A stretch of 64,000 nucleotides of DNA, taken from assembly GCF_004363005.1 (NCBI RefSeq), contig NZ_SNYH01000002.1, forward strand, positions 577,037 to 641,036. The letters run 5' to 3'. Position 1 is the stretch's first letter. Each line of letters opens with the position of its first letter. The notes beneath the pieces were generated by a model, which worked only from the letters and a program-made list of their open reading frames with translations, ran no database searches and was not told where the DNA came from. The DNA is from Tenacibaculum caenipelagi (GTDB taxonomy: Bacteria > Bacteroidota > Bacteroidia > Flavobacteriales > Flavobacteriaceae). Position numbers and translations under genes: made by a program. Of this stretch, positions 1 through 10,608 are shown in pieces.

Positions 1-1
1 G

Positions 2-91
2 CAAGCCGATAAAGTAATAGGGGAGATATTAAAAGAAACGCCTGAAGCAAGTGTTGAAAAACTTATAAAACAGGCGTTGAAAAAATTATAA
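2..91 (+). CDS. ruvA: RuvA C-terminal end (partial)
   Basis: The window opens inside a reading frame of 29 codons plus a TAA stop. The encoded tail (ADKVIGEILKE... ending QALKKL) looks like domain III of the Holliday-junction protein RuvA, the small helical domain that contacts RuvB. RuvA binds four-way junctions and loads the RuvB motor for branch migration in the cytoplasm. A ruvA-sprA-gcvH order is familiar from flavobacteria, which supports the call. Only the last 29 residues are visible, so identity rests on a short similarity plus gene order. Confidence 0.6.
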   Translation, partial: QADKVIGEILKETPEASVEKLIKQALKKL

Positions 92-112
92 AAAAGATTG
101 GAAAAAGCAGTT

Positions 113-3100
113 ATGAATAGATTACTTGCGGCACTTACTTTGTTAGTAAGTGTTGTTTCGTTTTCACAAAATACTCAAAGCGATAGTACAAATACTATTA
201 AAAAAGATACTGTTATTCCCCTCAAATATAATTTTAAGTACAACCAAAACGGAACACTGTATTTAAATAATCCTACTCAAAAAATTGTTACGTATGACAA
301 AGCGTTAAACAAGTTTATGGTAGTAGAAAAAATAGGAGACTACTATGTAGGAACTCCTATTTTTATGACACCAAAAGAATACAATGAATACCGTTTAAAA
401 AATGATTTAAAAGAGTATTTTAAAGAAAAAGTAGATGCTACTAATCCTAAAAAGAAAGGAAGTGAAAATGCTCGAAAAAACTTACTACCTAAATATTATG
501 TAAACTCTAAATTTTTTGAATCTGTTTTTGGAGGAAATACAGTAGAAGTAAACCCAACAGGACAGTTAAATATAAAACTAGGAGGTGTATATCAAAATAA
601 TGAAAATCCTCAAATTTCTGTTGAGAACCAAAGCAGTTTTACATTTGATTTTGATCAACAAATTAGTGCAAGTTTACAGGCTAAGGTAGGAAAGCGATTA
701 AAAGTAACGGCTAACTATGATACCCAATCTACTTTTGATTTTCAAAATGTTATCAAGTTAGAATATACACCTACTGAAGATGATATTATTAGAAATATAG
801 AGGCGGGTAATATTAGTATGCCAATTAAAAACTCGCTGATTAACGGAGCACAATCGTTATTTGGTGTAAAAGCCGAATTACAGTTTGGTAAAACATACGT
901 AACTGCAGCTTTTTCACAACAGAATTCGCAATCTAAAACGGTTGTTGCGGAAGGAGGAGCAACTATTGAACCTTTTGAATTACGCGCTTCAGACTATGAT
1001 AATGATCGACATTTCTTTTTATCACAATATTTTAGAGATCAATACAAAAAGGCTTTAGAAAACTATCCCTTAATTAATAGTCCTATTAATATTACAAGGG
1101 TTGAAGTATGGGTAACGAACAGAAATCAAAATGTAAGTGATTACCGTAGTATTGTTGCATTGGCCGATTTAGGGGAGTCTGATGATGCAAATGAAGTAAA
1201 TCCATCAGAAATAACAACAACTCCAGGAGCAATATCGGTAAACTCTATAACTATACCTTATAATGGGGTAAACAATTTAAGTTCATTATTAGCTACAACT
1301 AGTGGAGGAATTAGAGATGTGGCAACAATTGATGCTGCTATTAATGGAATAGGAGTGCCTGCACAACAAGGATTTAATTACACTTATTTACAAAATGCAC
1401 GAAGATTACAGCCAAATGAATTTAGGTTACACCCACAGTTAGGATTTATTTCCTTGAATAGAAGATTAAATGACGGGGAGGTATTAGCAGTGGCTTTTGA
1501 ATATACTGTAGTAGGAGCTTCAAATGGAGAAACAGTTTTTAAAGTTGGTGAGTTTTCAAACGATGGAATAGTAGCACCAGCAAATATTGCAGTTAAGTTA
1601 TTGCGTAGTGAAATTTTAAATACCACAAGACCTGGGGATGATACAGAAGCTTTTCCAACATGGAGGTTGATGATGAAAAACGTATATGCATTAGGAGCAT
1701 TCCCATTACAACGTGATGGTTTCCGTTTTGAATTATTATATCGTGATGATGAAACAGGAACACTCCAAAATACACTACAAAAAGCGCAAACTCCTGGGAT
1801 AACAGACAAACCATTATTACGTATTTTAAATTTAGATAAGTTAGATCAGAGTGAATATGCCGTTCCTAATGGGGATGGTTTCTTTGATTATGTTGAAGGG
1901 ATAACAGTTAATTCTGAAAGAGGCTATGTTTTATTTCCTGAACCAGAGCCATTTGGAAATGATTTAAAAGATGAACTTACCAATCCTGCAGATCAAGACA
2001 AGTACGTGTTTGAAGAGTTATACTTAACTACAAAAATTCAAGCCAAAAACGAATATCAAAATTTAGATAAATTCTTTTTAAAAGGGTATTTTAAATCTGA
2101 AACTAGTAGAGGAATTTCATTAGGAGCTTTCAATGTTCCAAGAGGTTCGGTACGAGTTACAGCTGGAGGAAGACAATTGGTTGAAGGAATTGATTATGTA
2201 GTAGATTATCAATTAGGACGTGTACAAATTTTAGATCCAGGGTTAGAAGCTTCAGGAATACCGATTAATGCTTCCGTAGAAAATAACACCTTTTTTAATC
2301 AACAGCGTAAAACATTTATTGGGGTAGATGTTGAACATCGTTTTTCTGATCAGTTTATTTTAGGAGGTACATTTTTAAATGTAAGTGAAAAACCAATTAC
2401 TCCCAAAGTAAATTTAGGAGGAGAGCCGATTGACAATATAATGCTAGGGTTGAATTTGGATTATTCTTCTGAAGTACCTTATTTAACAAAACTAGCAAAC
2501 AAATTACCTTTTGTTGAAACTGAAGCACCGTCAAATGTTTCGGTTAGAGCAGATATGGCATATTTGCTACCAGGTTCTCCTAGTGGAATCAATGTAGACG
2601 GTACTGCAACTTCGTATTTAGACGATTTTGAAGCTTCACAAATACCAATTAACTTAAACTCACCACAACAATGGTTTTTAGCAAGTACGCCAGAATCTCA
2701 AGGATTTGATGGAGGTACTTTTGGTTTAGAATACAACTACAAAAGAGGAAAATTAGCATGGTACAATATTGATCAGTTATTTTATGGTAGTGGAAATAGA
2801 CCTAGTAATATTGATGAAAATGAGTTGTCGAGAGATGAGGTTCGTCAAATTCGCTACAATGAATTATTTCCAAATACTGATTTAGATATTACTCAGCAAA
2901 ATTTAGTTCGTACCCTAGATTTAGCGTATTACCCTGCTGAAAGAGGACCATATAATTATAATGAAAACGCAAACACAGTAACTCCAGAAGAACGATGGGG
3001 AGGAATTATGCGGTCATTAACAACCAACAATTTTGAGCAAGCGAATGTAGAATACATTCAGTTTTGGTTGATGGATCCTTATGAAAATTATTCTATTACG

Positions 3101-6100
3101 ACCGAAGAAGGGTTGCAAGCAGGAATTAATCCCAATGATCCGACAAATCAGGTGGGGAAATTATTTATCAACTTAGGAAATGTTTCGGAAGATATTTTAA
3201 AAGACGGAAGAAAGCAATATGAAAATGGGCTTCCTGCTGATGGACAAAAAGCAGATGGAGGAAATGTTTTAACCTCTATTTGGGGTGATACACCTATTAA
3301 TCCATCAATCTTATACGCTTTCGATTCGAGTAATGAGGCAAGAACCAATCAAGATATTGGTTTAGACGGACTAAATGATGATGAAGAGCGAGTAAAATAC
3401 CCAGCATTTGCAGGGTTAGAAGATCCAGCAGGTGATAATTTTCAGTTTTTTAGAGGAGGAGCAATCGAAAATACTGATCCTTCAGTATTATCTCGTTATA
3501 AGAATTATAATGGTACGGAAGGGAACTCGCCAACAGCAAGCCAATCAGGAGAGTCATATCCAACATCATCCACAACGTACCCTGATACAGAAGATATCAA
3601 CAAAGATCAAACGATGAATCCTGTAAATAGTTACTTTGAGTATGAAGTTTCTTTGAATAAAACAGATTTACAGCTAGGACAAAATCATATCATTGATGTA
3701 AAAACACAAGATGTAACTTTATTAAATGGGGCAACGAGAACAACAACCTGGTATCAGTTTAGAATTCCTGTAAGAAATGTTACCGATGCTCAAAAAATTA
3801 ATGGAATTACAGATTTTAATAGTATTCGTTTTATAAGAATGTTCCTTACACAGTTTAGAATGCCGATAGTGTTGCGTTTCGGTGAGTTAGAGTTGGTGAG
3901 AGGAGATTGGCGTCGTTATACAAAAACTTTGCCTGAAACAGGAACTCCAGACGATTTAGAAGCGGATGAATTAAACAAATTTGAAGTTGGTGTTGTAAGT
4001 ATTGAGCAAAATCAAGATCGTTATCAATTACCTCCAGGAATTCAAAGAGAACGTTTACAAGGTACCAACAGAATTCAACGTCAAAATGAACAATCTGTAA
4101 CCCTTAAGGTTACTGACTTACCAACTAATGAGGTAAGAACTATTTATAAAAATATTAGTATAGATATGCGTAGGTATAAAAAACTGCGTATGTTTTTACA
4201 TGCTGAAAAACCTAGTACATCTGATACTACTGATGATGAAATGGTGGCGATAATACGTTTAGGTACTGACTTAAACGATAATTATTATCAAATAGAAAAA
4301 CCTTTAAAATTATCAACGTCTAATGCTTCTCCAATAGATGTTTGGCCAACGGAGAATAACTTAGATATTCCATTAAAAGAATTAGCCAATCTTAAAATTA
4401 ATAGACCTGCTGGAGATCCTATTTCGAATGTTTTTTCTGGGGTGACTTCTAATGGATTGAATATATCTGTTAAAGGTAATCCAACTTTAGCACAAGTAAG
4501 AACGGTAATGTTAGGGGTTAAAAATGACGCTAGTTCTCCAAAATCGGTAGAAGTATGGTTTAATGAATTACGTGCCGTTGGTTTTGATAATAAAGGTGGT
4601 TGGGCAGCAGTTGTAAATGCCGATGCAAATATGGCAGATGTGTTAGATGTATCCTTAGCAGGAAGAATGTCAACTGTTGGTTTTGGTAATGTAGAAGACC
4701 GTGTACAACAACGAAGCATAGAAGAGGTAAAGCAGTATAGTGTAGCAACCAATGTACAGTTAGGTAAAATGATGCCTAATAAATGGAACATGCAAGTGCC
4801 AATGAGTTATAGCTACGGTGAAGAGTTTAGAGATCCAAAATATGATCCACAATTTCAAGATGTGGAACTTGAAGATGCCATTGATAAAAACCCTAATAGT
4901 AAAAATGCACAAGATTATACGAGAAGAACAAGTATTAGTTTTATCAATGTAAAAAAGAATAGAAATCCAGAAAGTAAGAAGAAACCAAAGTTTTATGATA
5001 TAGAGAACCTTTCTGCGTCGTATGCACATAGTGAAGAGTTTCATAAGGATTATAATATTGAAAAGTACGAGAATAAAAACGTAATGGCAGGAGCTAGCTA
5101 TAACTTTAATTTTGTTCCTTTCGTTATAGAGCCGTTTAAAAAATCAAAAGGATTTAAGAGTCGATATTTAAAGTTTATAAAAGATTTAAATTTTAATCCA
5201 GTACCTAAAACTTTAGCGATAAATTCGAGAATAAATAGAAATTACAATAGTCAACAATCAAGAAACTTGATTATTGATCCAACAAATCCGTTACCAGCAC
5301 AACCCGAATTAATTCAGCGAAGATTTTTATTTAATTGGGATTATACGATTGGTTTTGATATTACTAAATCGTTACAATTAAATTTTAATGCAGCCAATAA
5401 TTATATATATGATAGCTTTGGTGAAGATGAAAACTTAGAGGTGTACGATCAATTTTTTAATGTTGGAAGGCCAGATAATTACCACCAGAAACTAAATGCT
5501 ACCTATAAATTACCGTTAGATAAATTTCCGTTTTTAAATTTTGTTAATGCTGACTATGGTTATACTGCTGACTTTGATTGGAAGGCTGGTTCGCAAAGTA
5601 ATTTAGTATTACCTAGTGGAGATAATATTAGTTATTTAGATGTAGTAGGTAATATGATTCAAAATGCCAATACTCATAATTTAAATACCAATATAGATTT
5701 TGGTCGTTTCTATAAAATTATTGGTGTAGATAAATTGTTACTAAAAGGAGCCAAAAACCAACCAACACAAAAAGGGACTACCACTTTAGGAGGAAAAGAA
5801 GTGGTTCAAAAAGTAAAGCTTAAAATGAGTGCTTCTTTTGGACAAAAATTAGGAAAAGGAGTCTACGATGTATTAACATCGGTTAAAAGAGCAAAAATTA
5901 GTTATTCTCAAAATAATGGAACCTTATTACAAGGGTATAAACCTTCGATAGGATTCTTAGGAAGAAATAATTTTGATGGAGGAATGGCGCCAACCCTTGG
6001 TTTTGTTTTCGGTAGTCAAACAGACATTTTAAATAAGGCTATTGAGAATGGATGGTTGGTAACAAGAACAAGTCAAGATGACGTTAATCAACCTTACTAC

Positions 6101-7237
6101 AGCAAAACCTACGGAAAAACAAGGTATAAAAAGTTAGATTACAATGTATCTGTTAAACCATTTAAAGACTTAACTGTTGATTTACGAGGTAACAGAATTC
6201 AAACAAGTAACCTATCTCAACAACTAGATGTTATTTCTGATGGCAACGGAGGCTTTCATCAAGATCCTAATATTAAACCTTTTGAAACAGGAAACTATAG
6301 CATAAGCCATGTGATGATAGGAACAGTTTTTACCGATAATGAAGAACTGTATCAGAAGTTTTTAGAGTATAGACAAACAATTTCTGGAAGAATAGCTAAA
6401 GAAGAAGGAATAGCTGTGAACGACCCTGATTCTGAAAATAACAATCCAGGATTTAAAACGAACGGACAGCAAGCCATGTTACCTGCCTTCATAGCAGCAT
6501 ATTCAGGAAGTAGCCCTAATTCTGTAAGTACAGGAATTTTTAGAAATATTCCTATTCCTAACTGGACATTACGTTATAATGGGTTTATGAAATACAATTG
6601 GTTTAAGAAAAACTTTAGTTCATTTACTTTGTCTCATGGGTACAAATCGTCTTATACTATAGGAAATTACACAAATAATTTACAGTACGATGCTAGTACT
6701 CCAACAAATACAAATACTTCTGGTAATTATCAATCAGAACTCTTAATTTCGTCCGCAACTTTAATAGATGAGTTTTCACCATTAGTAAAAGTAGATTTTA
6801 GAATGAAAAATTCAATATCGTTTAAAGGTGAAATACGAAAAGATAGAAGTTTAACACTGAATTTTAATAACAATACGCTAACCGACATAAAAGGAACAGA
6901 ATATGTTTTAGGATTTGGATATAAGATTAGAGATGTTAAATTTGTGACCAGATTTACAGGAAAGAAAGAAACCTTAAAAGGAGATATAAATTTAAGAGCT
7001 GATATTTCATTGAGAGATAATTTGACTTTGATAAGAAGTGTAGATAAAGAGAATAGTCAAATTACAGGGGGCGAAAAATTATTTGGATTAAAATTCATTG
7101 CCGACTATAATTTAAGCAGTAACCTAACAGCATCTTTTTATTATAATCATCAAACATTTGAGTATGCTGTTTCTACCACTTTTCCAAGACAATCTATTAA
7201 TGCAGGAATTAATTTAGTATACAACTTAGGAAATTAA
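113..7237 (+). CDS. sprA: SprA, T9SS outer-membrane translocon and gliding protein
   Basis: This is a very large (2374 aa) outer-membrane protein of the SprA/Sov family, which forms the giant beta-barrel pore of the type IX secretion system. It is needed for gliding and for export of proteins with T9SS C-terminal signals, two of which may lie in this window (the M28 peptidase and the large surface protein at the end). The length fits the family. I chose the ATG at 113, giving [19 protein letters not shown], a clean Sec signal peptide. An in-frame TTG at 98 would add five residues in front of it and is less likely. The gene follows ruvA by 21 bases and precedes gcvH by 26, so it is probably read in one transcript with them. 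The downstream TonB-like genes fit an envelope-energy context. Confidence 0.95.
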   Translation: MNRLLAALTLLVSVVSFSQNTQSDSTNTIKKDTVIPLKYNFKYNQNGTLYLNNPTQKIVTYDKALNKFMVVEKIGDYYVGTPIFMTPKEYNEYRLKNDLKEYFKEKVDATNPKKKGSENARKNLLPKYYVNSKFFESVFGGNTVEVNPTGQLNIKLGGVYQNNENPQISVENQSSFTFDFDQQISASLQAKVGKRLKVTANYDTQSTFDFQNVIKLEYTPTEDDIIRNIEAGNISMPIKNSLINGAQSLFGVKAELQFGKTYVTAAFSQQNSQSKTVVAEGGATIEPFELRASDYDNDRHFFLSQYFRDQYKKALENYPLINSPINITRVEVWVTNRNQNVSDYRSIVALADLGESDDANEVNPSEITTTPGAISVNSITIPYNGVNNLSSLLATTSGGIRDVATIDAAINGIGVPAQQGFNYTYLQNARRLQPNEFRLHPQLGFISLNRRLNDGEVLAVAFEYTVVGASNGETVFKVGEFSNDGIVAPANIAVKLLRSEILNTTRPGDDTEAFPTWRLMMKNVYALGAFPLQRDGFRFELLYRDDETGTLQNTLQKAQTPGITDKPLLRILNLDKLDQSEYAVPNGDGFFDYVEGITVNSERGYVLFPEPEPFGNDLKDELTNPADQDKYVFEELYLTTKIQAKNEYQNLDKFFLKGYFKSETSRGISLGAFNVPRGSVRVTAGGRQLVEGIDYVVDYQLGRVQILDPGLEASGIPINASVENNTFFNQQRKTFIGVDVEHRFSDQFILGGTFLNVSEKPITPKVNLGGEPIDNIMLGLNLDYSSEVPYLTKLANKLPFVETEAPSNVSVRADMAYLLPGSPSGINVDGTATSYLDDFEASQIPINLNSPQQWFLASTPESQGFDGGTFGLEYNYKRGKLAWYNIDQLFYGSGNRPSNIDENELSRDEVRQIRYNELFPNTDLDITQQNLVRTLDLAYYPAERGPYNYNENANTVTPEERWGGIMRSLTTNNFEQANVEYIQFWLMDPYENYSITTEEGLQAGINPNDPTNQVGKLFINLGNVSEDILKDGRKQYENGLPADGQKADGGNVLTSIWGDTPINPSILYAFDSSNEARTNQDIGLDGLNDDEERVKYPAFAGLEDPAGDNFQFFRGGAIENTDPSVLSRYKNYNGTEGNSPTASQSGESYPTSSTTYPDTEDINKDQTMNPVNSYFEYEVSLNKTDLQLGQNHIIDVKTQDVTLLNGATRTTTWYQFRIPVRNVTDAQKINGITDFNSIRFIRMFLTQFRMPIVLRFGELELVRGDWRRYTKTLPETGTPDDLEADELNKFEVGVVSIEQNQDRYQLPPGIQRERLQGTNRIQRQNEQSVTLKVTDLPTNEVRTIYKNISIDMRRYKKLRMFLHAEKPSTSDTTDDEMVAIIRLGTDLNDNYYQIEKPLKLSTSNASPIDVWPTENNLDIPLKELANLKINRPAGDPISNVFSGVTSNGLNISVKGNPTLAQVRTVMLGVKNDASSPKSVEVWFNELRAVGFDNKGGWAAVVNADANMADVLDVSLAGRMSTVGFGNVEDRVQQRSIEEVKQYSVATNVQLGKMMPNKWNMQVPMSYSYGEEFRDPKYDPQFQDVELEDAIDKNPNSKNAQDYTRRTSISFINVKKNRNPESKKKPKFYDIENLSASYAHSEEFHKDYNIEKYENKNVMAGASYNFNFVPFVIEPFKKSKGFKSRYLKFIKDLNFNPVPKTLAINSRINRNYNSQQSRNLIIDPTNPLPAQPELIQRRFLFNWDYTIGFDITKSLQLNFNAANNYIYDSFGEDENLEVYDQFFNVGRPDNYHQKLNATYKLPLDKFPFLNFVNADYGYTADFDWKAGSQSNLVLPSGDNISYLDVVGNMIQNANTHNLNTNIDFGRFYKIIGVDKLLLKGAKNQPTQKGTTTLGGKEVVQKVKLKMSASFGQKLGKGVYDVLTSVKRAKISYSQNNGTLLQGYKPSIGFLGRNNFDGGMAPTLGFVFGSQTDILNKAIENGWLVTRTSQDDVNQPYYSKTYGKTRYKKLDYNVSVKPFKDLTVDLRGNRIQTSNLSQQLDVISDGNGGFHQDPNIKPFETGNYSISHVMIGTVFTDNEELYQKFLEYRQTISGRIAKEEGIAVNDPDSENNNPGFKTNGQQAMLPAFIAAYSGSSPNSVSTGIFRNIPIPNWTLRYNGFMKYNWFKKNFSSFTLSHGYKSSYTIGNYTNNLQYDASTPTNTNTSGNYQSELLISSATLIDEFSPLVKVDFRMKNSISFKGEIRKDRSLTLNFNNNTLTDIKGTEYVLGFGYKIRDVKFVTRFTGKKETLKGDINLRADISLRDNLTLIRSVDKENSQITGGEKLFGLKFIADYNLSSNLTASFYYNHQTFEYAVSTTFPRQSINAGINLVYNLGN

Positions 7238-7263
7238 AAACAAACACAATAAAAATAATTACA

Positions 7264-7644
7264 ATGAACATTCCATCAGAATTAAAATACACCAAAGACC
7301 ACGAGTGGGTTAAGGTTGAAGGTGATGTAGCAACTATTGGTATTACTGATTTTGCACAAGGTGAGTTAGGAGATATCGTATATGTAGATGTTGATACTTT
7401 AGATGAAACACTAGATGCAGAAGAAGTTTTTGGTTCAGTAGAAGCAGTAAAAACTGTTTCAGACCTTTTCATGCCTTTGTCAGGAGAAGTAGTAGAACTT
7501 AACGAAGCTTTAGAAGACGAGCCTGAATTAGTAAACTCTGACCCTTATGGTGAAGGATGGATGATAAAAGTAAAATTATCTGACGATTCTCAAGTAGCCA
7601 ATTTATTAAGTGCCGAAGCATATCAAGAACTTATTAACGCATAA
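7264..7644 (+). CDS. gcvH: Glycine cleavage system H protein
   Basis: This 126-residue lipoyl carrier shuttles the methylamine intermediate between the P, T and L proteins of the cytoplasmic glycine cleavage complex. The lipoylation motif [11 protein letters not shown] is intact, with the modified lysine at residue 63, and the length is normal for GcvH. The other gcv genes are not in the window. The gene lies 26 bases after sprA, and its 3' end overlaps the start of the VanZ-like gene, so the three are likely co-transcribed. Confidence 0.96.
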   Translation: MNIPSELKYTKDHEWVKVEGDVATIGITDFAQGELGDIVYVDVDTLDETLDAEEVFGSVEAVKTVSDLFMPLSGEVVELNEALEDEPELVNSDPYGEGWMIKVKLSDDSQVANLLSAEAYQELINA

Positions 7645-7987
7645 ATTAACTATACTAGCAATACTTATTACGATAAGTATTGCTACAGTTAGTTTAATAA
7701 AGTTAGGTAAAGCCCCTGTAAAAATTAATCACTTAGATAAATTTGAACATGCTTTTGCCTATTTCATATTAACCACAATTTGGTTAAGAGCTTTAAAAAC
7801 AACAAAAATTAGTAACTACTTTATAGTTTTTTGTTGTTTTTTTTACGGCATAATTATTGAGGTTTTACAGACTACAGTGACGACGCATCGATCAGGAGAG
7901 TTTTGGGATGTTGTTGCAAATTCGATGGGTATTTTGATAGCTTTTATTATTTACAATTCATTTTTTAAGAAAAATAAAGCTATTTAA
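7610..7987 (+). CDS. VanZ-like small membrane protein
   Basis: This is a 125-residue integral membrane protein with about four hydrophobic segments and the loop [10 protein letters not shown] followed later by EVLQ and [11 protein letters not shown]. These match the conserved polar positions of the VanZ-like family. VanZ was named for teicoplanin resistance, but the flavobacterial members have no assigned role. There is no upstream ATG; the best start is a GTG at 7610, which overlaps gcvH by 35 bases in another frame, so the start is uncertain. Position and overlap suggest translational coupling to gcvH. Confidence 0.8.
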   Translation: MPKHIKNLLTHKLTILAILITISIATVSLIKLGKAPVKINHLDKFEHAFAYFILTTIWLRALKTTKISNYFIVFCCFFYGIIIEVLQTTVTTHRSGEFWDVVANSMGILIAFIIYNSFFKKNKAI

Positions 7988-8050
7988 AGATTAAGCTTGT
8001 AAAAGTTGAAATAAATTAATTAAATTAGCGAACTATTAAAAACATTTAGG

Positions 8051-8773
8051 ATGGAAATTAAGAAAAATCCAAAATCAAACTTAGAGAACTACAGTAAACT
8101 GTTTATGCAAATAGGTTTGGTTTTAGCTTTATTTGTAACGTATGTTGCTATTGAGAGTAAAACATACGATAAAGAGTATGGAGATTTAGGTGTGGCTAAT
8201 ATGGCTTCAGACATTGAAGAAGAAACTATAGAGCTTCAAATAGAGCCGCCAAAGCCAAAACCAAATACACCTCCACCACCAGCTCCTGAAAAAATTGAAG
8301 TAGTAGAAGACGAGAAAGAAGTAGAAGAAACAGTTATTGAATCTACAGAAACAGACGAATCAGAAGCTGTAGAGGTAGAAGATATTCAAGAAGTAGAAGA
8401 GGTTGAAGAAGTAGTAGAAGATGTACCTTTTGCTATTATTGAAGAAGTTCCTGTATTTCCTGGATGTACTGGTACTAAAGCTCAAAAGAAAGACTGTTTA
8501 AACAAAAAATTACAAAAGCACGTTCAGCGTAATTTTAATGCTGAATTAGCTAACGAACTTGGATTGTCACCAGGTAAGAAGAGAATCTATGTTCAATTTA
8601 AAATTGATAAAGATGGTTCTATAACTAATGTTACAGCAAGAGCTCCACACCCAAGGTTAAAGCAAGAGGCTGAAAGAGTAGCTAGAAAGATACCAAAAAT
8701 GCAACCAGGTAGACAAAGAGGTAGAGCAGTGAGAGTTGGTTACACGTTACCTATTACATTTAATGTAGAGTAA
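8051..8773 (+). CDS. TonB-family energy transducer (copy 1)
   Basis: This 240-residue protein has the TonB layout. A short cytoplasmic N-terminus is followed by one transmembrane helix (about residues 17-36), a Pro-rich stretch (PPKPKPNTPPPPAP, about 75-90), a long acidic Glu/Val-rich periplasmic spacer and a C-terminal TonB domain (about 135-240) ending YTLPITFNVE. TonB proteins pass proton-motive force from ExbB/ExbD to outer-membrane receptors; several receptors are encoded in this window. The C-terminal domain has two cysteines (PGCTG and KDCLN) that are kept in the next gene, so a disulfide is plausible. A terminator follows. Which receptors it serves cannot be read from sequence. Confidence 0.9.
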   Translation: MEIKKNPKSNLENYSKLFMQIGLVLALFVTYVAIESKTYDKEYGDLGVANMASDIEEETIELQIEPPKPKPNTPPPPAPEKIEVVEDEKEVEETVIESTETDESEAVEVEDIQEVEEVEEVVEDVPFAIIEEVPVFPGCTGTKAQKKDCLNKKLQKHVQRNFNAELANELGLSPGKKRIYVQFKIDKDGSITNVTARAPHPRLKQEAERVARKIPKMQPGRQRGRAVRVGYTLPITFNVE

Positions 8774-8805
8774 AATAACTACTTACATATAAAAAAATAA
8801 AAAAA

Positions 8806-8833
8806 GCAATCCTTTTAGGGTTGCTTTTTTTAT
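8806..8833 (+). terminator. Rho-independent terminator after TonB copy 1
   Basis: A 9-bp stem (aagcaatcc at 8806-8814 with gggttgctt at 8820-8828, one G-U pair) has a 5-base loop and is followed by a T run. It separates the sprA-side transcript from the second TonB gene. Confidence 0.85.
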
Positions 8834-8835
8834 TG

Positions 8836-8851
8836 GCATGTTTCTTGTTTT
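8836..8851 (+). promoter_or_regulatory. Candidate sigma-54 (-24/-12) promoter
   Basis: TGGCATG, four bases, then TTGTT resembles the RpoN consensus TGGCAcG-N4-TTGCw. GG and GT are ten bases apart where GG-N10-GC is expected. It sits about 24 bases before the second TonB start. A near-identical copy precedes the beta-barrel gene at 32224, which raises confidence in both. Confidence 0.4.
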
Positions 8852-8874
8852 TAACAAAGTATTAATATAGAAAT

Positions 8875-9624
8875 ATGACTATGAAAACACCAAAAAAACA
8901 TGCTAGAAAACAATTAGAGCAATTTTCAAACATCTTTATGCAATTAGGGTTAGTGCTTACCCTTCTTGTGGTTTTTCTTGTTCTAGAATATGAAACAGCT
9001 AAAGAAATAGCTGTGCTTGAACCTGCAAATACTCAGATGCATGAGGAAATTTGGACTTTTGAGATGCCCGCAACTGTAAAAAAGGAAGTGATTCAGGCAG
9101 AAGTTCCTAGGAATAAACGTGTAATTAAAGATATTTCTAAACCAAAAATTGTAGACAATGATACTGATGTTGCTACAGTAATAGACTTACCTGTGAAAGA
9201 GAGTTTTGTAGATATTACTAAATTAACTCAGGTAAAAGAAGACGAAGATATAGACAAAAATGATGACCCAATCTTAATCAATAATGTTCAAAGCACTCCT
9301 GTATTTAAAGGATGTGAAGGCTTATCTGAGGAAGAGAACAGAAAGTGTTTTGAACGAAAAATACAACAACATGTTCAGCGAAACTTTAATGCTAGTTTGG
9401 CGCAAGATGTAGGGTTAAGTTCAGGTAGGTATAAGATTTTAACTCAGTTTATTATTGATAAGTCAGGAAATGTTAGAGATGTTAAAATTAGAGCACCACA
9501 TGTCAAACTAGAAAAAGAAACGGATAGAGTGGTTCATAAGATTCCACAATTTCAGCCAGGAAAACAAAACAACAAAGAAGTTAAAGTAAAATACATCTTA
9601 CCAATTACTTTTAAAGTCGAATAA
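8875..9624 (+). CDS. TonB-family energy transducer (copy 2)
   Basis: This 249-residue protein is a paralogue of the preceding gene. It has one transmembrane helix near residues 20-40, a periplasmic spacer that is less Pro-rich and less acidic, and a C-terminal TonB domain. The motif HVQRNFNA and the ending LPITFKVE are shared with copy 1, as are both domain cysteines. The two genes look like a tandem duplication whose spacers have diverged, perhaps to reach different receptors or respond to different conditions. This copy is set apart by a terminator upstream and has its own sigma-54-like promoter, so it may be induced separately. An ATG at 8881 is an alternative start. Confidence 0.88.
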   Translation: MTMKTPKKHARKQLEQFSNIFMQLGLVLTLLVVFLVLEYETAKEIAVLEPANTQMHEEIWTFEMPATVKKEVIQAEVPRNKRVIKDISKPKIVDNDTDVATVIDLPVKESFVDITKLTQVKEDEDIDKNDDPILINNVQSTPVFKGCEGLSEEENRKCFERKIQQHVQRNFNASLAQDVGLSSGRYKILTQFIIDKSGNVRDVKIRAPHVKLEKETDRVVHKIPQFQPGKQNNKEVKVKYILPITFKVE

Positions 9625-9666
9625 AAAGTAATTTTTCTTAAAGTATTTAAAATTCGATTATAAGAT

Positions 9667-9696
9667 AAAAACTCAATCATTTAGATTGAGTTTTTT
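9667..9696 (+). terminator. Rho-independent terminator
   Basis: The stem ctcaatc (9672-9678) pairs with gattgag (9684-9690), is extended by A-T pairs, and is followed by a T run. It lies between TonB copy 2 and the acetyltransferase gene. Confidence 0.85.
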
Positions 9697-9707
9697 ATTT
9701 TTGATAT

Positions 9708-10289
9708 ATGGAAGATAAAAAAGCATTCTTTGCACACGAAACAGCCGTTATTGATGACGGTTGTACCATTGAAAAAGGAACCAAAATATGGCATTTTAGT
9801 CATATTATGCCCAATTGTATTATTGGTGAAAATTGTAATATAGGTCAGAATGTAGTCGTTTCACCTAAGGTAGTACTGGGAAAAAATGTTAAAGTACAAA
9901 ATAATGTTTCTATATATACTGGTGTTATTTGTGAAGATGATGTTTTTTTAGGTCCTTCAATGGTATTTACAAACGTAATTAACCCGAGAAGTGCAATTAA
10001 AAGACAAGACCAATATTTACAAACTATTGTGAGGAAAGGAGCTAGTATTGGAGCCAACGCAACTATAGTATGTGGGAATAATATAGGAGAATACGCTTTC
10101 ATAGGAGCTGGAGCAGTAGTAACTAAAGAAGTTTTACCCTATGCATTGGTGGTAGGAAATCCATCCAAACAAATAGGTTGGATTAGCGAATACGGACATC
10201 GTTTACATTTTGATGATAAAGGATTTGCAATTTGCTCAGAAAGTGGAGAAAAATACCAGTTAAAAGATAATAAAGTAATCAAGATTTAA
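9708..10289 (+). CDS. Hexapeptide-repeat sugar N-acetyltransferase (WbpD/WlbB-like)
   Basis: This 193-residue protein is a left-handed beta-helix acyltransferase built from hexapeptide repeats (for example [15 protein letters not shown] and [14 protein letters not shown]). The order and spacing, with the signature HFSHIMPN near the N-terminus, resemble WbpD/WlbB. Those enzymes acetylate the 3-amino group of UDP-2-acetamido-3-amino-2,3-dideoxy-glucuronate for O-antigen or capsule sugars. The rest of that pathway is absent from the window, so the exact substrate is inferred from family resemblance. The gene starts just after a terminator and appears to be alone. Confidence 0.85.
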   Translation: MEDKKAFFAHETAVIDDGCTIEKGTKIWHFSHIMPNCIIGENCNIGQNVVVSPKVVLGKNVKVQNNVSIYTGVICEDDVFLGPSMVFTNVINPRSAIKRQDQYLQTIVRKGASIGANATIVCGNNIGEYAFIGAGAVVTKEVLPYALVVGNPSKQIGWISEYGHRLHFDDKGFAICSESGEKYQLKDNKVIKI

Positions 10290-10338
10290 TTAAAGCTTAA
10301 TCTAGGGTTAAAAAAATATTAAAAAATTTAAAAAGTAT

Positions 10339-10369
10339 TTTGTAAAAATAAAATCTTGTCTTATATTTG
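10339..10369 (+). promoter_or_regulatory. Bacteroidota-type promoter of a candidate small RNA
   Basis: TTTG at 10339-10342 and TATATTTG at 10362-10369 are 19 bases apart, matching the -33 TTTG / -7 TAnnTTTG consensus of Bacteroidota. No reading frame follows; a short structured segment ending in a terminator does. Confidence 0.6.
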
Positions 10370-10373
10370 AAAC

Positions 10374-10446
10374 GTGGTTGAAAGACCACTTTCTTTTTCT
10401 TTTTCATAGCAATTTTTCCCACTCAAATTTTGAGTGGGTTTTTTTT
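10374..10446 (+). ncRNA. Candidate intergenic small RNA (about 70 nt)
   Basis: Between the acetyltransferase and the convergent glycosyltransferase is a 319-base gap with no coding frame. It holds a consensus promoter, then a 5' hairpin (gtggtt at 10374-10379, loop gaaa, gaccac at 10384-10389), a pyrimidine-rich linker and a strong terminator stem (cccactcaa with ttgagtggg, then eight or more T). The GAAA loop is a stable GNRA tetraloop. This is the layout of a short stand-alone RNA with a protected 5' end. No Rfam family was recognised by eye. It could instead be a remnant leader, since no gene follows on this strand. The rest of the gap (10447-10608) shows only AT-rich sequence. Confidence 0.45.
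10418..10446 (+). terminator. Terminator of the candidate small RNA
   Basis: Nine pairs (cccactcaa 10418-10426 with ttgagtggg 10430-10438) with a three-base loop are followed by a T run to 10446. Confidence 0.85.
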
Positions 10447-10608
10447 ATGATTTTTTTTAAAAATTAGAATAAAAATAGCAAAAGTCTTCTGTTCTCAAAA
10501 AGATTTAATACTGAACAAATAAATCTAATGATTGTGATTATAAGAAGAGTAATCTTCTATAATAAACTAAAGATGAAATAATATTAATTTAGTTCTTAAA
10601 AAAAGAAA

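Noticed and set aside
98..112. TTG at 98 as the sprA start
   Set aside because: The ATG at 113 begins a clean signal peptide; the five extra codons add nothing recognisable.
3148..3348. Short frames antisense to sprA and other large genes
   Set aside because: They lie wholly inside well-supported genes, lack start-site signals and encode no recognisable protein.
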